A stretch of DNA of 64,000 bases, from positions 26,447-90,446 of the forward strand of contig JABCZK010000015.1 in assembly GCA_013289695.1 (NCBI GenBank), given 5' to 3'. This DNA is from Acidobacteriota bacterium. Lineage in GTDB: Bacteria > Acidobacteriota > Terriglobia > Acidiferrales > UBA7541. Both the position numbers and the translations under genes were made by a program. The notes below the pieces were generated by a model. The model saw only the letters and a list, made by a program, of their open reading frames with translations. It was not told the DNA's origin and did not search any database. How positions within the stretch are numbered: the stretch's first letter is position 1; each line of letters begins with the position of its first letter. Below, in pieces: positions 26,575 through 35,393 of the stretch.

Positions 26575-27048
26575 TCAGAGGTGGTGCGAGAAGGTGAGTG
26601 CCGCCAGGACTATCAATAGTGCGGCGGTGGAGGCGTGCAGGAGAATGTGGAGCGTGTTCGGGCGGATACCATTGTGCTCGGGAAGGAAGGCGTGGGCGGC
26701 GCCGCACATTTGCCGATAGCGGGCGGCGCGTGCGGGATCGGGGCGGAGTAGATACGGGATCCACCAGGCGCGCAATTGGCCGAGAAATAGCAGCGCGTAA
26801 CTGATCCACAGCCACCAGAAGAGCCAGTTCGGGTAGGGGCTGCCGAAGTAGATGATGCTGGCTGCGAGGCCAAACGCGTAGGGCGCGGCGCTAACGAGCG
26901 TCGTGGTGAGGAGCTTGGCGCCGGGGTTTGCGGCGCGGACTCCCGCGAGGTTGTTGAACGAGCCGAGAGGAATCCAATCGTGCAGAGCGAGGAACAGCAC
27001 GCTGAAGGTTTGCAGCGCGAGCAGCGCGTACATGGTGACTGGGCGCAT
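26575..27048 (-). CDS. Hypothetical membrane protein, four helices
   Basis: 157 residues from the ATG at 27048 (MRPVTMYALLALQ). Hydrophobic segments lie at about 6-24, 47-65, 72-92 and 135-153. The residues between helices three and four (RPDPARAARYRQMCGAAHAF) are probably cytoplasmic. No family recognised and no strong ribosome binding site. It sits just outside the island. Confidence 0.65.
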   Translation of the reverse strand: MRPVTMYALLALQTFSVLFLALHDWIPLGSFNNLAGVRAANPGAKLLTTTLVSAAPYAFGLAASIIYFGSPYPNWLFWWLWISYALLFLGQLRAWWIPYLLRPDPARAARYRQMCGAAHAFLPEHNGIRPNTLHILLHASTAALLIVLAALTFSHHL

Positions 27049-27203
27049 GGCGAGCTTGATTATACAAGAGAGTTTTCGTTGTTGAGCCGGCGCATGGTTT
27101 AGCCGCGAAAGGATGTACAGGATTTCCGGGATGGGAATCATTGTTTGTGTGGGTGGCCTGCGCGGAGGGATCACGGGAATGATTGGGGCGGGAGGAACTG
27201 CTG

Positions 27204-27461
27204 ATGCGAAATTTATTGCGGAATTTTGCGGTGGTGGTTTTGGCTGGAGCTTTGGCTGGCGCGGTGCTTGTGGTTAGTGGGTGCGAGGGGGAGGTGCGGT
27301 ACTACGATGCTGATCACAACGACTACCATAGGTGGAATCATGGCGAGGTGGTTTACTACAATAACTGGGAACATGAGACGCATCGGGACCACGTGGATTT
27401 TGCGAAGCGGGATGATGGGGAGAAGAAAGAGTATTTTACCTGGCGGCATAACCAGCATTAG
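27204..27461 (+). CDS. Small charged lipoprotein
   Basis: 85 residues. The ATG at 27204 follows GGAGG with a 9-base spacer. The signal peptide (FAVVVLAGALAGAVLVV) ends in lipobox VSGC. The mature part is unusually rich in His, Tyr, Asp and Trp (EVRYYDADHNDYHRWNHGEV, then HETHRDHVDF). No family recognised. The His/Asp density hints at metal binding, which is inference. Confidence 0.68.
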   Translation: MRNLLRNFAVVVLAGALAGAVLVVSGCEGEVRYYDADHNDYHRWNHGEVVYYNNWEHETHRDHVDFAKRDDGEKKEYFTWRHNQH

Positions 27462-27594
27462 AGTTCGCGGTTATGGCGCGTGAGCGGTGGTGTGCGGTGC
27501 AGATGTGAAAGTCAAAGGCATCACTGATAAACGCGGATGAATACCGAGAACGGCTGTGTGGTGGCGAAACATTAGGGCGAGAGTTCGCGGCGGG

Positions 27595-27776
27595 CGAGGC
27601 AAGCCTCGCCTGGGGCGTTTTGTTGCCAGCCGTTACGCTGCGACGAAAGCGGCGGCCCTTCGGCGCCGATTCAATCGGCGCCTCAGGACAAGCAAGCCGC
27701 CGCACCCCAAAATGGGCTGGGCGTGGATGCCTGATACCCATGCGAAAGATCGCTTCTTCGGCAGCGCCGAGTCCTA
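27595..27776 (+). repeat. Composite REP-like repeat, family A, copy 1, with nested palindrome
   Basis: Starts CGAGGCAAGCCTCGCC (hairpin) and ends in CCGCCGCACCCC then AAAATGGGCTGGG. The GCGGCGG...CCGCCGC stem found intact in the other copies is split here by about 36 bases that contain their own palindrome (ggcgccgatt / aatcggcgcc). The downstream sequence to 27776 matches the tail of the 38540 copy (GATCG...GGCAGCGCC). Confidence 0.8.
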
Positions 27777-27825
27777 GGGGCCCGCCTGAAGGTGGCTAGC
27801 CTCTGGTCACGCGCGGCAAGATCGC

Positions 27826-27856
27826 AGGCTGAATCGCGGTGCGACGAGATTCACAA
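27826..27856 (+). repeat. Partial family-C palindrome
   Basis: CTGAATCGCGGTGCGACGAG followed by ATTCACA: an imperfect copy of the 6581-6604 palindrome. It lies between convergent genes, 114 bases beyond the 27970 gene stop. Confidence 0.55.
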
Positions 27857-27969
27857 ATTCAATGGCAATCTAAAAAACCCTCCCTTTGAGAAGCGAAGCG
27901 TGAGCCCGTTGCAGTCATTTCGCATTCCGGTAGTCCCCGCCCCGTTTACGTGGCAGGACGCGACGATTT

Positions 27970-28656
27970 TTAGTTGCTTGGGTTATTTTGCGGTGACGAG
28001 GTGGGATGGAGCATGGCGCGGGCGCTCGCGACGAATTTGGAGAAGCGGTGGGCGAGGGTGAAGATGCGCTCGGCCTGGCGGAGGTGGATGGCGTCTTTGG
28101 GGATTAGTTCGCCGCCGATGCCGAGTGCTGCAGCGCCGGCGAGGATGAAATTTGCGGCGGTGTGCTGATTGACGCCGCCCGAGGCGACTAGCGGGAGAGT
28201 CGGGAACGGGGCCTTCAGGGCGCGGATGTAGCTGTCGCCGCCGACTTGCGCGCAGGGAAACACTTTTACGAAGTCGGCGCCAGCTTTCCAGGCGCGAGTG
28301 ACTTCGGTGGGAGTGAGCGAGCCGGGCATGGCGACGACGGAGGCGCCGAGAGCGAATTCTATGATTTTCATGTCGAGGCCGGGGCTGGTGAGGAATTGCG
28401 CGCCGGCGTCAACGCATTGGCGGGCGACGTCGGAATCGAAGACGTCGCCCGCGCCGACGATCATTTTAGGGGCGTGTTTTACGAGGTGGGCGATTACGGC
28501 GATGGCGCCGGGGACCGTCATTTCGATTTCGACGATGGGGATGCCGCCGCGGGAGACGGCTTCGGCGGCGAAGAGGGCGTCTTCGGCGGAGGAGAGGCGG
28601 ACGGCGGGGATGATGCCGATCTCTTCGATGCGGGAGTGGATTTCGTCGCGTTTCAT
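27970..28656 (-). CDS. eda: KHG/KDPG aldolase
   Basis: 228 residues. The ATG at 28656 starts where the family starts (MKRDEIHSRIEEIGIIPAVR). The class I Schiff-base lysine is in ADFVKVFPCAQVGG, and the catalytic Glu region is IVEIEMTVPGA. The protein cleaves 2-keto-3-deoxy-6-phosphogluconate to pyruvate and glyceraldehyde 3-phosphate (Entner-Doudoroff and related sugar acid routes). It is monocistronic here, with no kdgK or edd neighbour. Its 15-residue C-terminal extension (ARAMLHPTSSPQNNP) is beyond the usual end. Confidence 0.9.
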   Translation of the reverse strand: MKRDEIHSRIEEIGIIPAVRLSSAEDALFAAEAVSRGGIPIVEIEMTVPGAIAVIAHLVKHAPKMIVGAGDVFDSDVARQCVDAGAQFLTSPGLDMKIIEFALGASVVAMPGSLTPTEVTRAWKAGADFVKVFPCAQVGGDSYIRALKAPFPTLPLVASGGVNQHTAANFILAGAAALGIGGELIPKDAIHLRQAERIFTLAHRFSKFVASARAMLHPTSSPQNNPSN

Positions 28657-28830
28657 TGAGGGGGCCTCGGGTGTATTGGCGCCTGGTGCCATTGGCGCCG
28701 CGGCGATTCTATCGGAATTGTGATGGCGCGGAGAAGGAAAAGAAATGAGCGCGGGGAATTGGGTTTGGCGGGGCGTCGAGAGCGGCGTTGATACCATCGC
28801 TAAGGCTTGGAAGCGACGGCGGAGGCCAGG

Positions 28831-29020
28831 CGAGGCAAGCCTCAACTGGAACGTCTTGTTGCCAGACTCGGAGTTTCGGCGAAAGCGGCGGCAAGCCGCC
28901 GCACTCCAAAATGGGCTCGGCTGACGTGTGAGCAAACTGAGCCGGACCGAGCAGCGCCCGGGCCATCGCGGAGGCAGAGGCAAAGTCAAAGCCGCCCAGC
29001 TGAAGCTGGCCGCTACAAAG
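28831..29020 (+). repeat. Composite REP-like repeat, family A + B, copy 2
   Basis: 28831-28920 has the family-A structure with an intact gcggcgg-caag-ccgccgc hairpin then CACTCCAAAATGGGCT. 28981-29020 is the family-B part with the hairpin CCAGCTGAAGCTGG and GCCGCTACAAAG. It fills the gap between the aldolase start and the metal pump stop. Confidence 0.85.
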
Positions 29021-29076
29021 TCAGAGGCACAGTCAACGGCGGCGATCCGCAACGCTTCAACAGGAGGTTGTAGATT

Positions 29077-32000
29077 TTAGGCTTCGAAGGACTCTTCCAT
29101 TTCGGGGAGTTTGTCGCCGTCGCGGGCGATCCAGACGTAGAGAGTTGGGAGCAGGAAGACGCTCATCACCAGGGCGGAGATTAGGCCGCCGACGATTACG
29201 ATGGCGAAGGGGCGTTGCGAATCGGAGCCGATGGCGTGGGAGAGAGCGGCGGGCAACAGGCCGAGCGTGGCGACGAGCATCGTCATCATGATAGGGCGGA
29301 GTCGCAGGACAGCACCTTCGATGGCGGAATCTTCGATAGAGTGGCCGCGTACACGCAGCTGATTGATGTATTCGAGCATGATGACGCCGGTCTGCACGGA
29401 GACGCCGAAAAGCGCGAGAAATCCCACGCCGCTGGACACGCTGAAATGGGTGCCGGTAACTAGCAGGGCGAGCAGGCCGCCCAGCGGAGCCATGGCCACA
29501 TTGGCGAGGATGAGGAGCGCCCACTTGGAGGTCTGAAACATGGTGTAGAGGATAATGAAAATCATGAAGAGGGTGATGGGGAGAACGATCATCAGGCGCT
29601 TCGAGGATCTTTTCTGGCTTTCGTATTCGCCGGCCCAATCGAGATGGTATCCCGCGGGGAGTTTGACGTCGGACTGAACTTTCTTCATGGCCTCTTCGAC
29701 GGTGCTGCCCAGATCGCGGCCACGCACGCTGTACTTGATGGCGACGTAGCGTGAATTCTCCTCGCGGTAAATTTCGGAGGCGCCGTCGAGCATTTTCACA
29801 TCGCAGAGTTGCGCGAGCGAAACGCGTTCGCCCGAAGGCGCGACCAGGCGAATATTTTCGATGGCCTCTTTGGTGTCACGAAATGGGGCCTGGTAGCGCG
29901 CGACCAGGTCGTAGCGCTGTTCGCCTTGCAGGACTTGGCTGACGGCTTTGCCGCCGACGGCGGTCTCGATGGCGTCCTGCACGTCGGCGACGTTAATGCC
30001 GTAGCGGGCGGCTTTTTGCCGATTCACGGTGAAATTAAGGTTGGGCTGGCCAATCACGCGGAACAGGCCGAGGTCCTCCACGCCCTTGACGCTTTGCATT
30101 ACGTTGACAATGTGGTCGCCGGTTTGTTCCAGCAGCTTCAGATCATCGCCGTAGAGTTTTACGGCGAGCTCGCCTTTGATGCCGCTGACCGCTTCTTCCA
30201 TGTTGTCTTCAATGGGCTGCGAGAAATTCCAGATCACTCCGGGGATCTTTTCGAGTTCCCTGCTCATGGCGGCGATCAGCGCATCTTTATTTTCGCCGAA
30301 CGCCGGCCGCCATTTTTCCTTGGGCTTGAGGTCAACGAAATACTCAGTGTTAAAAAATCCGGCGGTGTCAGTGCCATCGTCGGGGCGACCGACCTGGGAA
30401 ACGACTACGGTCGCTTCCGGGAACGAGGCGAGAACCACGCGCGCGTCGTTCATGACGCGGATTCCTTCCGTGGGGCCGGCGCTGGGTGCGAGGGTGCCGC
30501 GGACCCAAATAGCACCCTCATCGAGATGCGGGAGAAATTCTGAGCCAATGACGCCGCCGAACATTAAAAATGCGGCCAGCGCGAGGCCCGCGAGAGCGGT
30601 GCCGACGGGAACCCAGCGATGTTCGATAGACCAACGAACTCCCTTGCGATAGCGATCAATCAGGAAGGCCATGACCGGATTGTGCCATTCCTGAACGCCG
30701 TAGCGGAATGCGATGCTGGATATTACCGGGGCGATCAGCATGGAGAAAATCAAAGCGCCGAGAAGAGCGAATGCGACGGTCCAAGCCATGGGCTTGAACA
30801 AGCGGCCTTCCACGCGTTGCAAGGTGAATATGGGCATGTAAGCCGTGATGATGATGCCGATGGCGTAAAAGACCGGGCGTTGGATTTCGTGCGCGGCATC
30901 GCGGATCGAGTTCATGGTGGTGAGCGGGTTATGCTCGCGGCGATTCAAATGGCGGACGATGTTTTCGACCATGACCACCGCGCCATCGACTACCATGCCG
31001 AAATCGAGCGCACCGAGCGATAGAAGGTTCGCGGGAATATTGGCCAAGTCCAAACAGATGGAGGCGAACAGGAGAGCAAACGGGATGGTGAGCGCAACGA
31101 TAAAGGCAGCGCGCACATTGCCGAGGAATAGAAAAAGGATGACGGATACCAGGAGAAATCCTTCGATGAGATTGTGCAATACAGTGTGCGTGGTGAAATG
31201 GACCAGCTCGCTGCGGTCCAGAAAAGGGACGATCTTGACGCCAGGCGGGAGGATGCGCTCGTTGAGTTCCTTGACTTTCGCGTGAATGCCCTCGAGGGTC
31301 TCGTCGGAATTGGCGCCCTTGCGGAGCAAGACGATGCCTTCGACGACGTCATCATCGTCAACAATTTTTCCGTCTTCGCGGTGAATGGCCTTGCCAATCT
31401 GGCCGAGGCGAATCTTGGGGCCTTCGACGACGGTGGCGATATCGCGCACGCGCAGGGGCGTTCCGTTTTGCGCTTTGATGACGGTCTGCTCGATGTCTTG
31501 AACGCTGGTGAATAATCCGACGGCGCGAATATTGATTTCTTGCTGCCCTTCCTCAACGAAGCTGCCGCCCGCATTGGTGTTGTTGGTAGCCAACTGCTGC
31601 TCGACCTGGCCGATGTTCAGTCCGTAGGCGATCAGTTTTTCGGGGTTTATGCGGACCTGGTATTCACGCGTGGGCCCGCCAAAGCTGGAAACGTCCACGA
31701 CGTTCGAAACCGATTTGAGCTCTTTCTCCAAGGTCCAGTCTTCGATGGATTTCAATTCCATCAGGTCGTACTTAGGGTTGGTGCTGCGAAGCGTGTACCA
31801 GTAAATCTGGCCCACGGGACTCCAATCCGTGCCCATCTGCGGCTGGAGGCCATTGGGCAAGGTGACCTGCGAGAGCCGTTCGAGGACTTTTTCGCGATTC
31901 CAATCGTTGCTGGATTCATCGTCGAAGATGAGAGTAATGCTGGACAGACCAAAAAGGGAGAAAGAGCGCAGATGCGTGAGATGCGGAATGCCGTTCATCT

Positions 32001-32214
32001 GAATCTCGACGGGAATGGTGACTTGCTGCTCGACTTCTTCCGCGGCTCGGCCGGGCCATTGGGTGATGATTTGCGCGTAATTGTCAGCGACGTCGGGGTA
32101 GGCTTCCACGGGAAGGTTATGGAATGAGACCGCGCCCCAGACGAGCAGAAGCGTCGCGAGGGCTAGAACGATGAAACGGTTGTTCAGCGCGGCATCTACG
32201 AGTGCACGGATCAT
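29077..32214 (-). CDS. czcA: Heavy-metal efflux RND pump, CzcA/CusA family
   Basis: 1045 residues, full length for an RND pump with twelve membrane helices and two large periplasmic loops. The fourth helix carries DFGMVVDGAVVMVEN (about 404-418), the heavy-metal-efflux signature with the proton-relay Asp residues. The N-terminus (NNRFIVLALATLLLVWG) and the second-half segment MLEYINQLR fit the family. It exports divalent metal ions from periplasm or cytoplasm with the adaptor encoded just upstream (60-base gap, same strand). Which metal is exported cannot be read from the sequence; no TolC/CzcC gene is in the window. Confidence 0.92.
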   Translation of the reverse strand: MIRALVDAALNNRFIVLALATLLLVWGAVSFHNLPVEAYPDVADNYAQIITQWPGRAAEEVEQQVTIPVEIQMNGIPHLTHLRSFSLFGLSSITLIFDDESSNDWNREKVLERLSQVTLPNGLQPQMGTDWSPVGQIYWYTLRSTNPKYDLMELKSIEDWTLEKELKSVSNVVDVSSFGGPTREYQVRINPEKLIAYGLNIGQVEQQLATNNTNAGGSFVEEGQQEINIRAVGLFTSVQDIEQTVIKAQNGTPLRVRDIATVVEGPKIRLGQIGKAIHREDGKIVDDDDVVEGIVLLRKGANSDETLEGIHAKVKELNERILPPGVKIVPFLDRSELVHFTTHTVLHNLIEGFLLVSVILFLFLGNVRAAFIVALTIPFALLFASICLDLANIPANLLSLGALDFGMVVDGAVVMVENIVRHLNRREHNPLTTMNSIRDAAHEIQRPVFYAIGIIITAYMPIFTLQRVEGRLFKPMAWTVAFALLGALIFSMLIAPVISSIAFRYGVQEWHNPVMAFLIDRYRKGVRWSIEHRWVPVGTALAGLALAAFLMFGGVIGSEFLPHLDEGAIWVRGTLAPSAGPTEGIRVMNDARVVLASFPEATVVVSQVGRPDDGTDTAGFFNTEYFVDLKPKEKWRPAFGENKDALIAAMSRELEKIPGVIWNFSQPIEDNMEEAVSGIKGELAVKLYGDDLKLLEQTGDHIVNVMQSVKGVEDLGLFRVIGQPNLNFTVNRQKAARYGINVADVQDAIETAVGGKAVSQVLQGEQRYDLVARYQAPFRDTKEAIENIRLVAPSGERVSLAQLCDVKMLDGASEIYREENSRYVAIKYSVRGRDLGSTVEEAMKKVQSDVKLPAGYHLDWAGEYESQKRSSKRLMIVLPITLFMIFIILYTMFQTSKWALLILANVAMAPLGGLLALLVTGTHFSVSSGVGFLALFGVSVQTGVIMLEYINQLRVRGHSIEDSAIEGAVLRLRPIMMTMLVATLGLLPAALSHAIGSDSQRPFAIVIVGGLISALVMSVFLLPTLYVWIARDGDKLPEMEESFEA

Positions 32215-32274
32215 GAAACCTTCACTTCAGTGATGTCCCGGGAGGCGTCGGGGGTTCTTGGCGTTGAAACGGCC

Positions 32275-33411
32275 TCATTGCTCGGAGCTGTTCTGCAATT
32301 CCAAGGCGTTCGTGACGACCTGGTCGCCGGGCTTTAGACCCGAGGCTACTTGCTGCATGTTGTTAGGCAGCATGGCGCCGGCCACGACCGCAATGCGCTT
32401 GAATTTATTGTCGCCCGCCGGGAGGTAAACCCAATCGCGATCGTGGAGATGCAGGATCGCCGAAGCGGGTACGGACGCATGGGATTCTTTCTTCTGTCCA
32501 CGGAACGTGGCGGTGACGAACATCCCGGGCCGCATCTTGCCGGAGTTCTTTACTTCGATGCGAACTTTGGCGGTGCGAATATTGGGATCGAGGACCGCGC
32601 CGATATTGCTGATACGGCCGGTGACCACTTGATCGGGATAGGCGTTGAGGCGAACGTCGGCTGAATCACCCAGGCGGACGTCCGACAAATCGTTTTCGTA
32701 AACGTCGCAGAGAATCCAGACGTAGGTGAGGTCTGAAATCGTGAAAGGGTTGGTGGAAGAGAGGCCTTGCACGCCGGCGGCGTTGGTGACTTGCTGGTCG
32801 GTGATGACGCCCGCGACCGGCGCGACGATATCCACGATGCCCGACGGATGATCGAGCGGAGAGCCCAGAACGCGCAGATGCTCGGCCGTGGTTTCAACGT
32901 CCACCTTTGCTTTGTTCTCGGTGCCTTCCGCGACCTGAAAATCATTCAAGGAAATGGCGCCATGGTCATAGAGACCTTTCGCGCGCTCGAACTGGGTGTT
33001 GGCGAGAAGTTCGTCGGCGACGGCTTTGCGATAGTCGGAGTACGCGCCGGCGATGTCGGCGCTTTGCACGCGGAGGAGGAGCTGGCCTTTCTTAACGGTG
33101 TCGCCGAGGCGGGCGCGAATTTCGACGACGCGCCCGGACGCGATGGAGATTACTGGAACGGTACGCGAGATGTCGGGTGTGACGACGCCCGTGACGGTGA
33201 GTTGCGGCGCGGCTTTATATTCGGCGGCTGTGGCTAGCGGAAACTGCGCGGCGTGTTCAACCTGTACGATGCTGGCGCCGCCGTCGTGTTCGACCTGCGC
33301 CGGCGGAGGGGCTTCCGCTGCAGCGTTTTTGCTCGCGTCTCCACTGCATCCTGCGAGGAGCAGGAGCGCTGCGAGCGAAAGGGGCAGTTGCATCGCGCCC
33401 ATCCATTTCAT
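32275..33411 (-). CDS. czcB: RND efflux periplasmic adaptor, CzcB type, lipoprotein
   Basis: 378 residues. The ATG at 33411 follows GAGG with an 8-base spacer and starts a lipobox (LLLLAGC). The product has the adaptor domain order: a barrel-sandwich/lipoyl half (SGRVVEIRARLGDTVKKGQL), an alpha-hairpin (about 130-190), the second lipoyl half (IVAPVAGVITDQQV) and a beta-barrel plus membrane-proximal domain (VWILCDVYENDL, IRTAKVRIEVKNSGKMRPGM). It couples the inner-membrane pump to an outer-membrane channel. The His-containing N-terminal segment after the lipobox is short. It forms an operon with the pump gene. Confidence 0.9.
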   Translation of the reverse strand: MKWMGAMQLPLSLAALLLLAGCSGDASKNAAAEAPPPAQVEHDGGASIVQVEHAAQFPLATAAEYKAAPQLTVTGVVTPDISRTVPVISIASGRVVEIRARLGDTVKKGQLLLRVQSADIAGAYSDYRKAVADELLANTQFERAKGLYDHGAISLNDFQVAEGTENKAKVDVETTAEHLRVLGSPLDHPSGIVDIVAPVAGVITDQQVTNAAGVQGLSSTNPFTISDLTYVWILCDVYENDLSDVRLGDSADVRLNAYPDQVVTGRISNIGAVLDPNIRTAKVRIEVKNSGKMRPGMFVTATFRGQKKESHASVPASAILHLHDRDWVYLPAGDNKFKRIAVVAGAMLPNNMQQVASGLKPGDQVVTNALELQNSSEQ

Positions 33412-33893
33412 AGAAAACCTCACGTTCGTTTGTGCGTTAGAGCAGGCAACGATTTACATAAAGAAGGCGTTACGACCGGGTAAGAATCACACAACCCGGT
33501 GCCTGTACGCCAGAGATACGCGCTTATCTGTTGAGACTGCAAAAGCTGTACTTCGGCGGTTAAAGCCGCACTGCATTTGCGGCGCTTCTCTGGCGGCCAA
33601 GCCACGAGCGGCAAAGCAAAGTCAAATACGCCAGCCTAAAAAACAGGCGGCCGCGACGAATTCAAAGGCAACACCGCGGTGCACATTCAAAAGCGACGGC
33701 AACGGCTGCCCGCTTCGGCGAACCTGAACCGGCCGCTACAAAACCAAAGGCAAAAGAGTCGACGGGACGCCGGCGCTACCAAAGTCAACGGCGCCCAGCT
33801 AGAGCTGGCCGCTACACATGCAGAGTCAACACCTTGGGGCGCGTGCGGGATGCGTTGCTCGCCCGCGGAGCGCTGCGTGATCGGAATATTTAA
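33412..33893. other. Region of decayed family-B repeats
   Basis: 482 bases between the adaptor and the next upstream gene. 33600-33830 holds at least three degenerate family-B units in a row, each with a GGCCGC-TACAAA-like core and AAAG(T/G)CAAA spacers. The best unit is at 33781-33822 (GGCGCCCAGCTAGAGCTGGC). No gene is supported. Confidence 0.6.
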
Positions 33894-34316
33894 TTAGATT
33901 CCAGGTGGGGGTGCGCGGCCGGAATGGCTTTCTTGCCGCGGAAGCGACGACATCGGCTTCGCTGCCGAAACGAAAACCGGGCTGACGGCGGATTCGGCGA
34001 CACGGAGCGGTGCGGGAATTACGGCGACGCCTGGACCCGTCGGAAAATGCTCTGGCTGCTGCAAAGCGTGCGCGGCCGAACGGCAGTGTACGTGACGGCG
34101 GCAGTTTGTGGAGTCTTCGAGCACAATCAGTTCGGCGTGCAGATCGTCGGTGAGGGAGACGACGAAGAAGAGCAGGACCAGGGCGCAGGACATAGCGGTC
34201 CATTCGCGCCAGGGAGCGTCGCGGCGGGTGCGCGGCTGATTCGCCCAGCGCGTGCGCCAGAGAACCACGCCGCCGAGGGCGAGAAGAAGCCACAATATGT
34301 TTAGAACGAGTTCCAT
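33894..34316 (-). CDS. Small membrane protein beside the metal pump genes
   Basis: 140 residues from the ATG at 34316. A first helix (LVLNILWLLLALGGVVLW) and a second (MSCALVLLFFVVSLTDDLHA) flank a basic loop. The motif SLTDDLHAELIVLEDSTN follows the second helix. The C-terminal 70 residues are polar with no clear fold. It lies upstream of the adaptor and pump on the same strand, but separated by a repeat-rich gap. A role with the efflux system is only suggested by position. No strong ribosome binding site. Confidence 0.65.
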   Translation of the reverse strand: MELVLNILWLLLALGGVVLWRTRWANQPRTRRDAPWREWTAMSCALVLLFFVVSLTDDLHAELIVLEDSTNCRRHVHCRSAAHALQQPEHFPTGPGVAVIPAPLRVAESAVSPVFVSAAKPMSSLPRQESHSGRAPPPGI

Positions 34317-34544
34317 CGTCTTTGGATGTTCGTCCGCCGCGCATCGGTTGGTTCTGGCCTGGGCCGAACCCGGCGGCAATTTGCACGAGTAATTTACTAT
34401 GCGTGGGGAGGTTTGGGCAATTGTTCGGGTGGCGTGGCTGCGTAGAAGGCGCGATCGTCGGGATCGCTACGAATCGTGGGCCTGGGTAGCTCATACGCGC
34501 GCACGGCAGGCCGTGCCCCTCAATGTGCTGCGTTATGCTGGCGG

Positions 34545-35141
34545 TTATTTCTTTACCATTTCAACGTCGAGGGTGATGGTTACGGTGTCGCCGATCATTT
34601 CGTCGCCACTGGGGAGAGTGTTGCTCATGTAGACGATGCCGAAATCCTGGCGATTGATTTTGGTGGTGGCAGAGGCGCCGCGGCGCGTGCCGCCCATCAC
34701 TTGGATGGGCTTGGTGGGGCCGGTCACGTCGAAGGTGACTTCTTTGGTGACGCCGTGGATGGTGAGGTTGCCGGTCATTTTGGCGGAGTCGTCGCCGGTC
34801 TTCCAGATTTTGGTGGACTGGAAAGCGATTGTGGGAAACTTGGCGACGTCGAAGAAATGATCGCTTTTGAGGTCGTCGTCGCGATGTTGCACCCGGGTGT
34901 CGAGGGAGGCGACGTCAATGCTTGCGGTGACCGCGGATTTGGAGATGTCCTGGTCGTCGAGATTGGCGGTGCCAGTGACTCTTGTGAATTCGCCTTGGAC
35001 GTTGGAGATGCCGAGATGGCGGACGGAGAATTGGGCGTTGGAGTGGGCAGGGTCGAGTTGCCAAGTGGTGGTCTGGGCTTGAGCAGGGGCGGCGGCGCTT
35101 AGGATTGCGGTGAAGGCTGCGGCGATTAGAAAGTTTTTCAT
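34545..35141 (-). CDS. YceI family periplasmic protein
   Basis: 198 residues with a signal peptide (FLIAAAFTAILSAAAPAQA) and a strong ribosome binding site (AAGGAG). The YceI lipocalin-like fold is shown by WQLDPAHSNAQFSVRHLGIS, FDVAKFPTIAFQS and the C-terminal RQDFGIVYMSN. Family members bind polyisoprenoid or quinone-like lipids in an elongated barrel. Monocistronic. The precise ligand is unknown. Confidence 0.93.
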   Translation of the reverse strand: MKNFLIAAAFTAILSAAAPAQAQTTTWQLDPAHSNAQFSVRHLGISNVQGEFTRVTGTANLDDQDISKSAVTASIDVASLDTRVQHRDDDLKSDHFFDVAKFPTIAFQSTKIWKTGDDSAKMTGNLTIHGVTKEVTFDVTGPTKPIQVMGGTRRGASATTKINRQDFGIVYMSNTLPSGDEMIGDTVTITLDVEMVKK

Positions 35142-35265
35142 TCAGAACTCCTTGGGGATTTGCTACCGAGAATGTTTTGAGTATTTAGCAACTGGGATTA
35201 TAGCAGGGGTGGGGGTAGTACTGCAGAGACGCGGAGTGCGCACTGACAGGCCACGGCGAGACGGG

Positions 35266-35356
35266 CGAGGCAAGCCTCGCCTGGAACGTTTTGTTGCGGG
35301 ACATTCGGCTTCGCCGAAAGCGGCGGAGAGCCGCCGCACTCCATATTGGCCTGGGC
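35266..35356 (+). repeat. REP-like repeat, family A, copy 3
   Basis: CGAGGCAAGCCTCGCC, then GGAACGTTTTGTTG, an inserted ttcggcttcgccgaa hairpin, the gcggcgg-aga-gccgccgc stem and CACTCCATATTGG. Confidence 0.85.
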
Positions 35357-35393
35357 TTGCTTGGAGCGCGATTATTGTGGCGGGTGCACTGCG

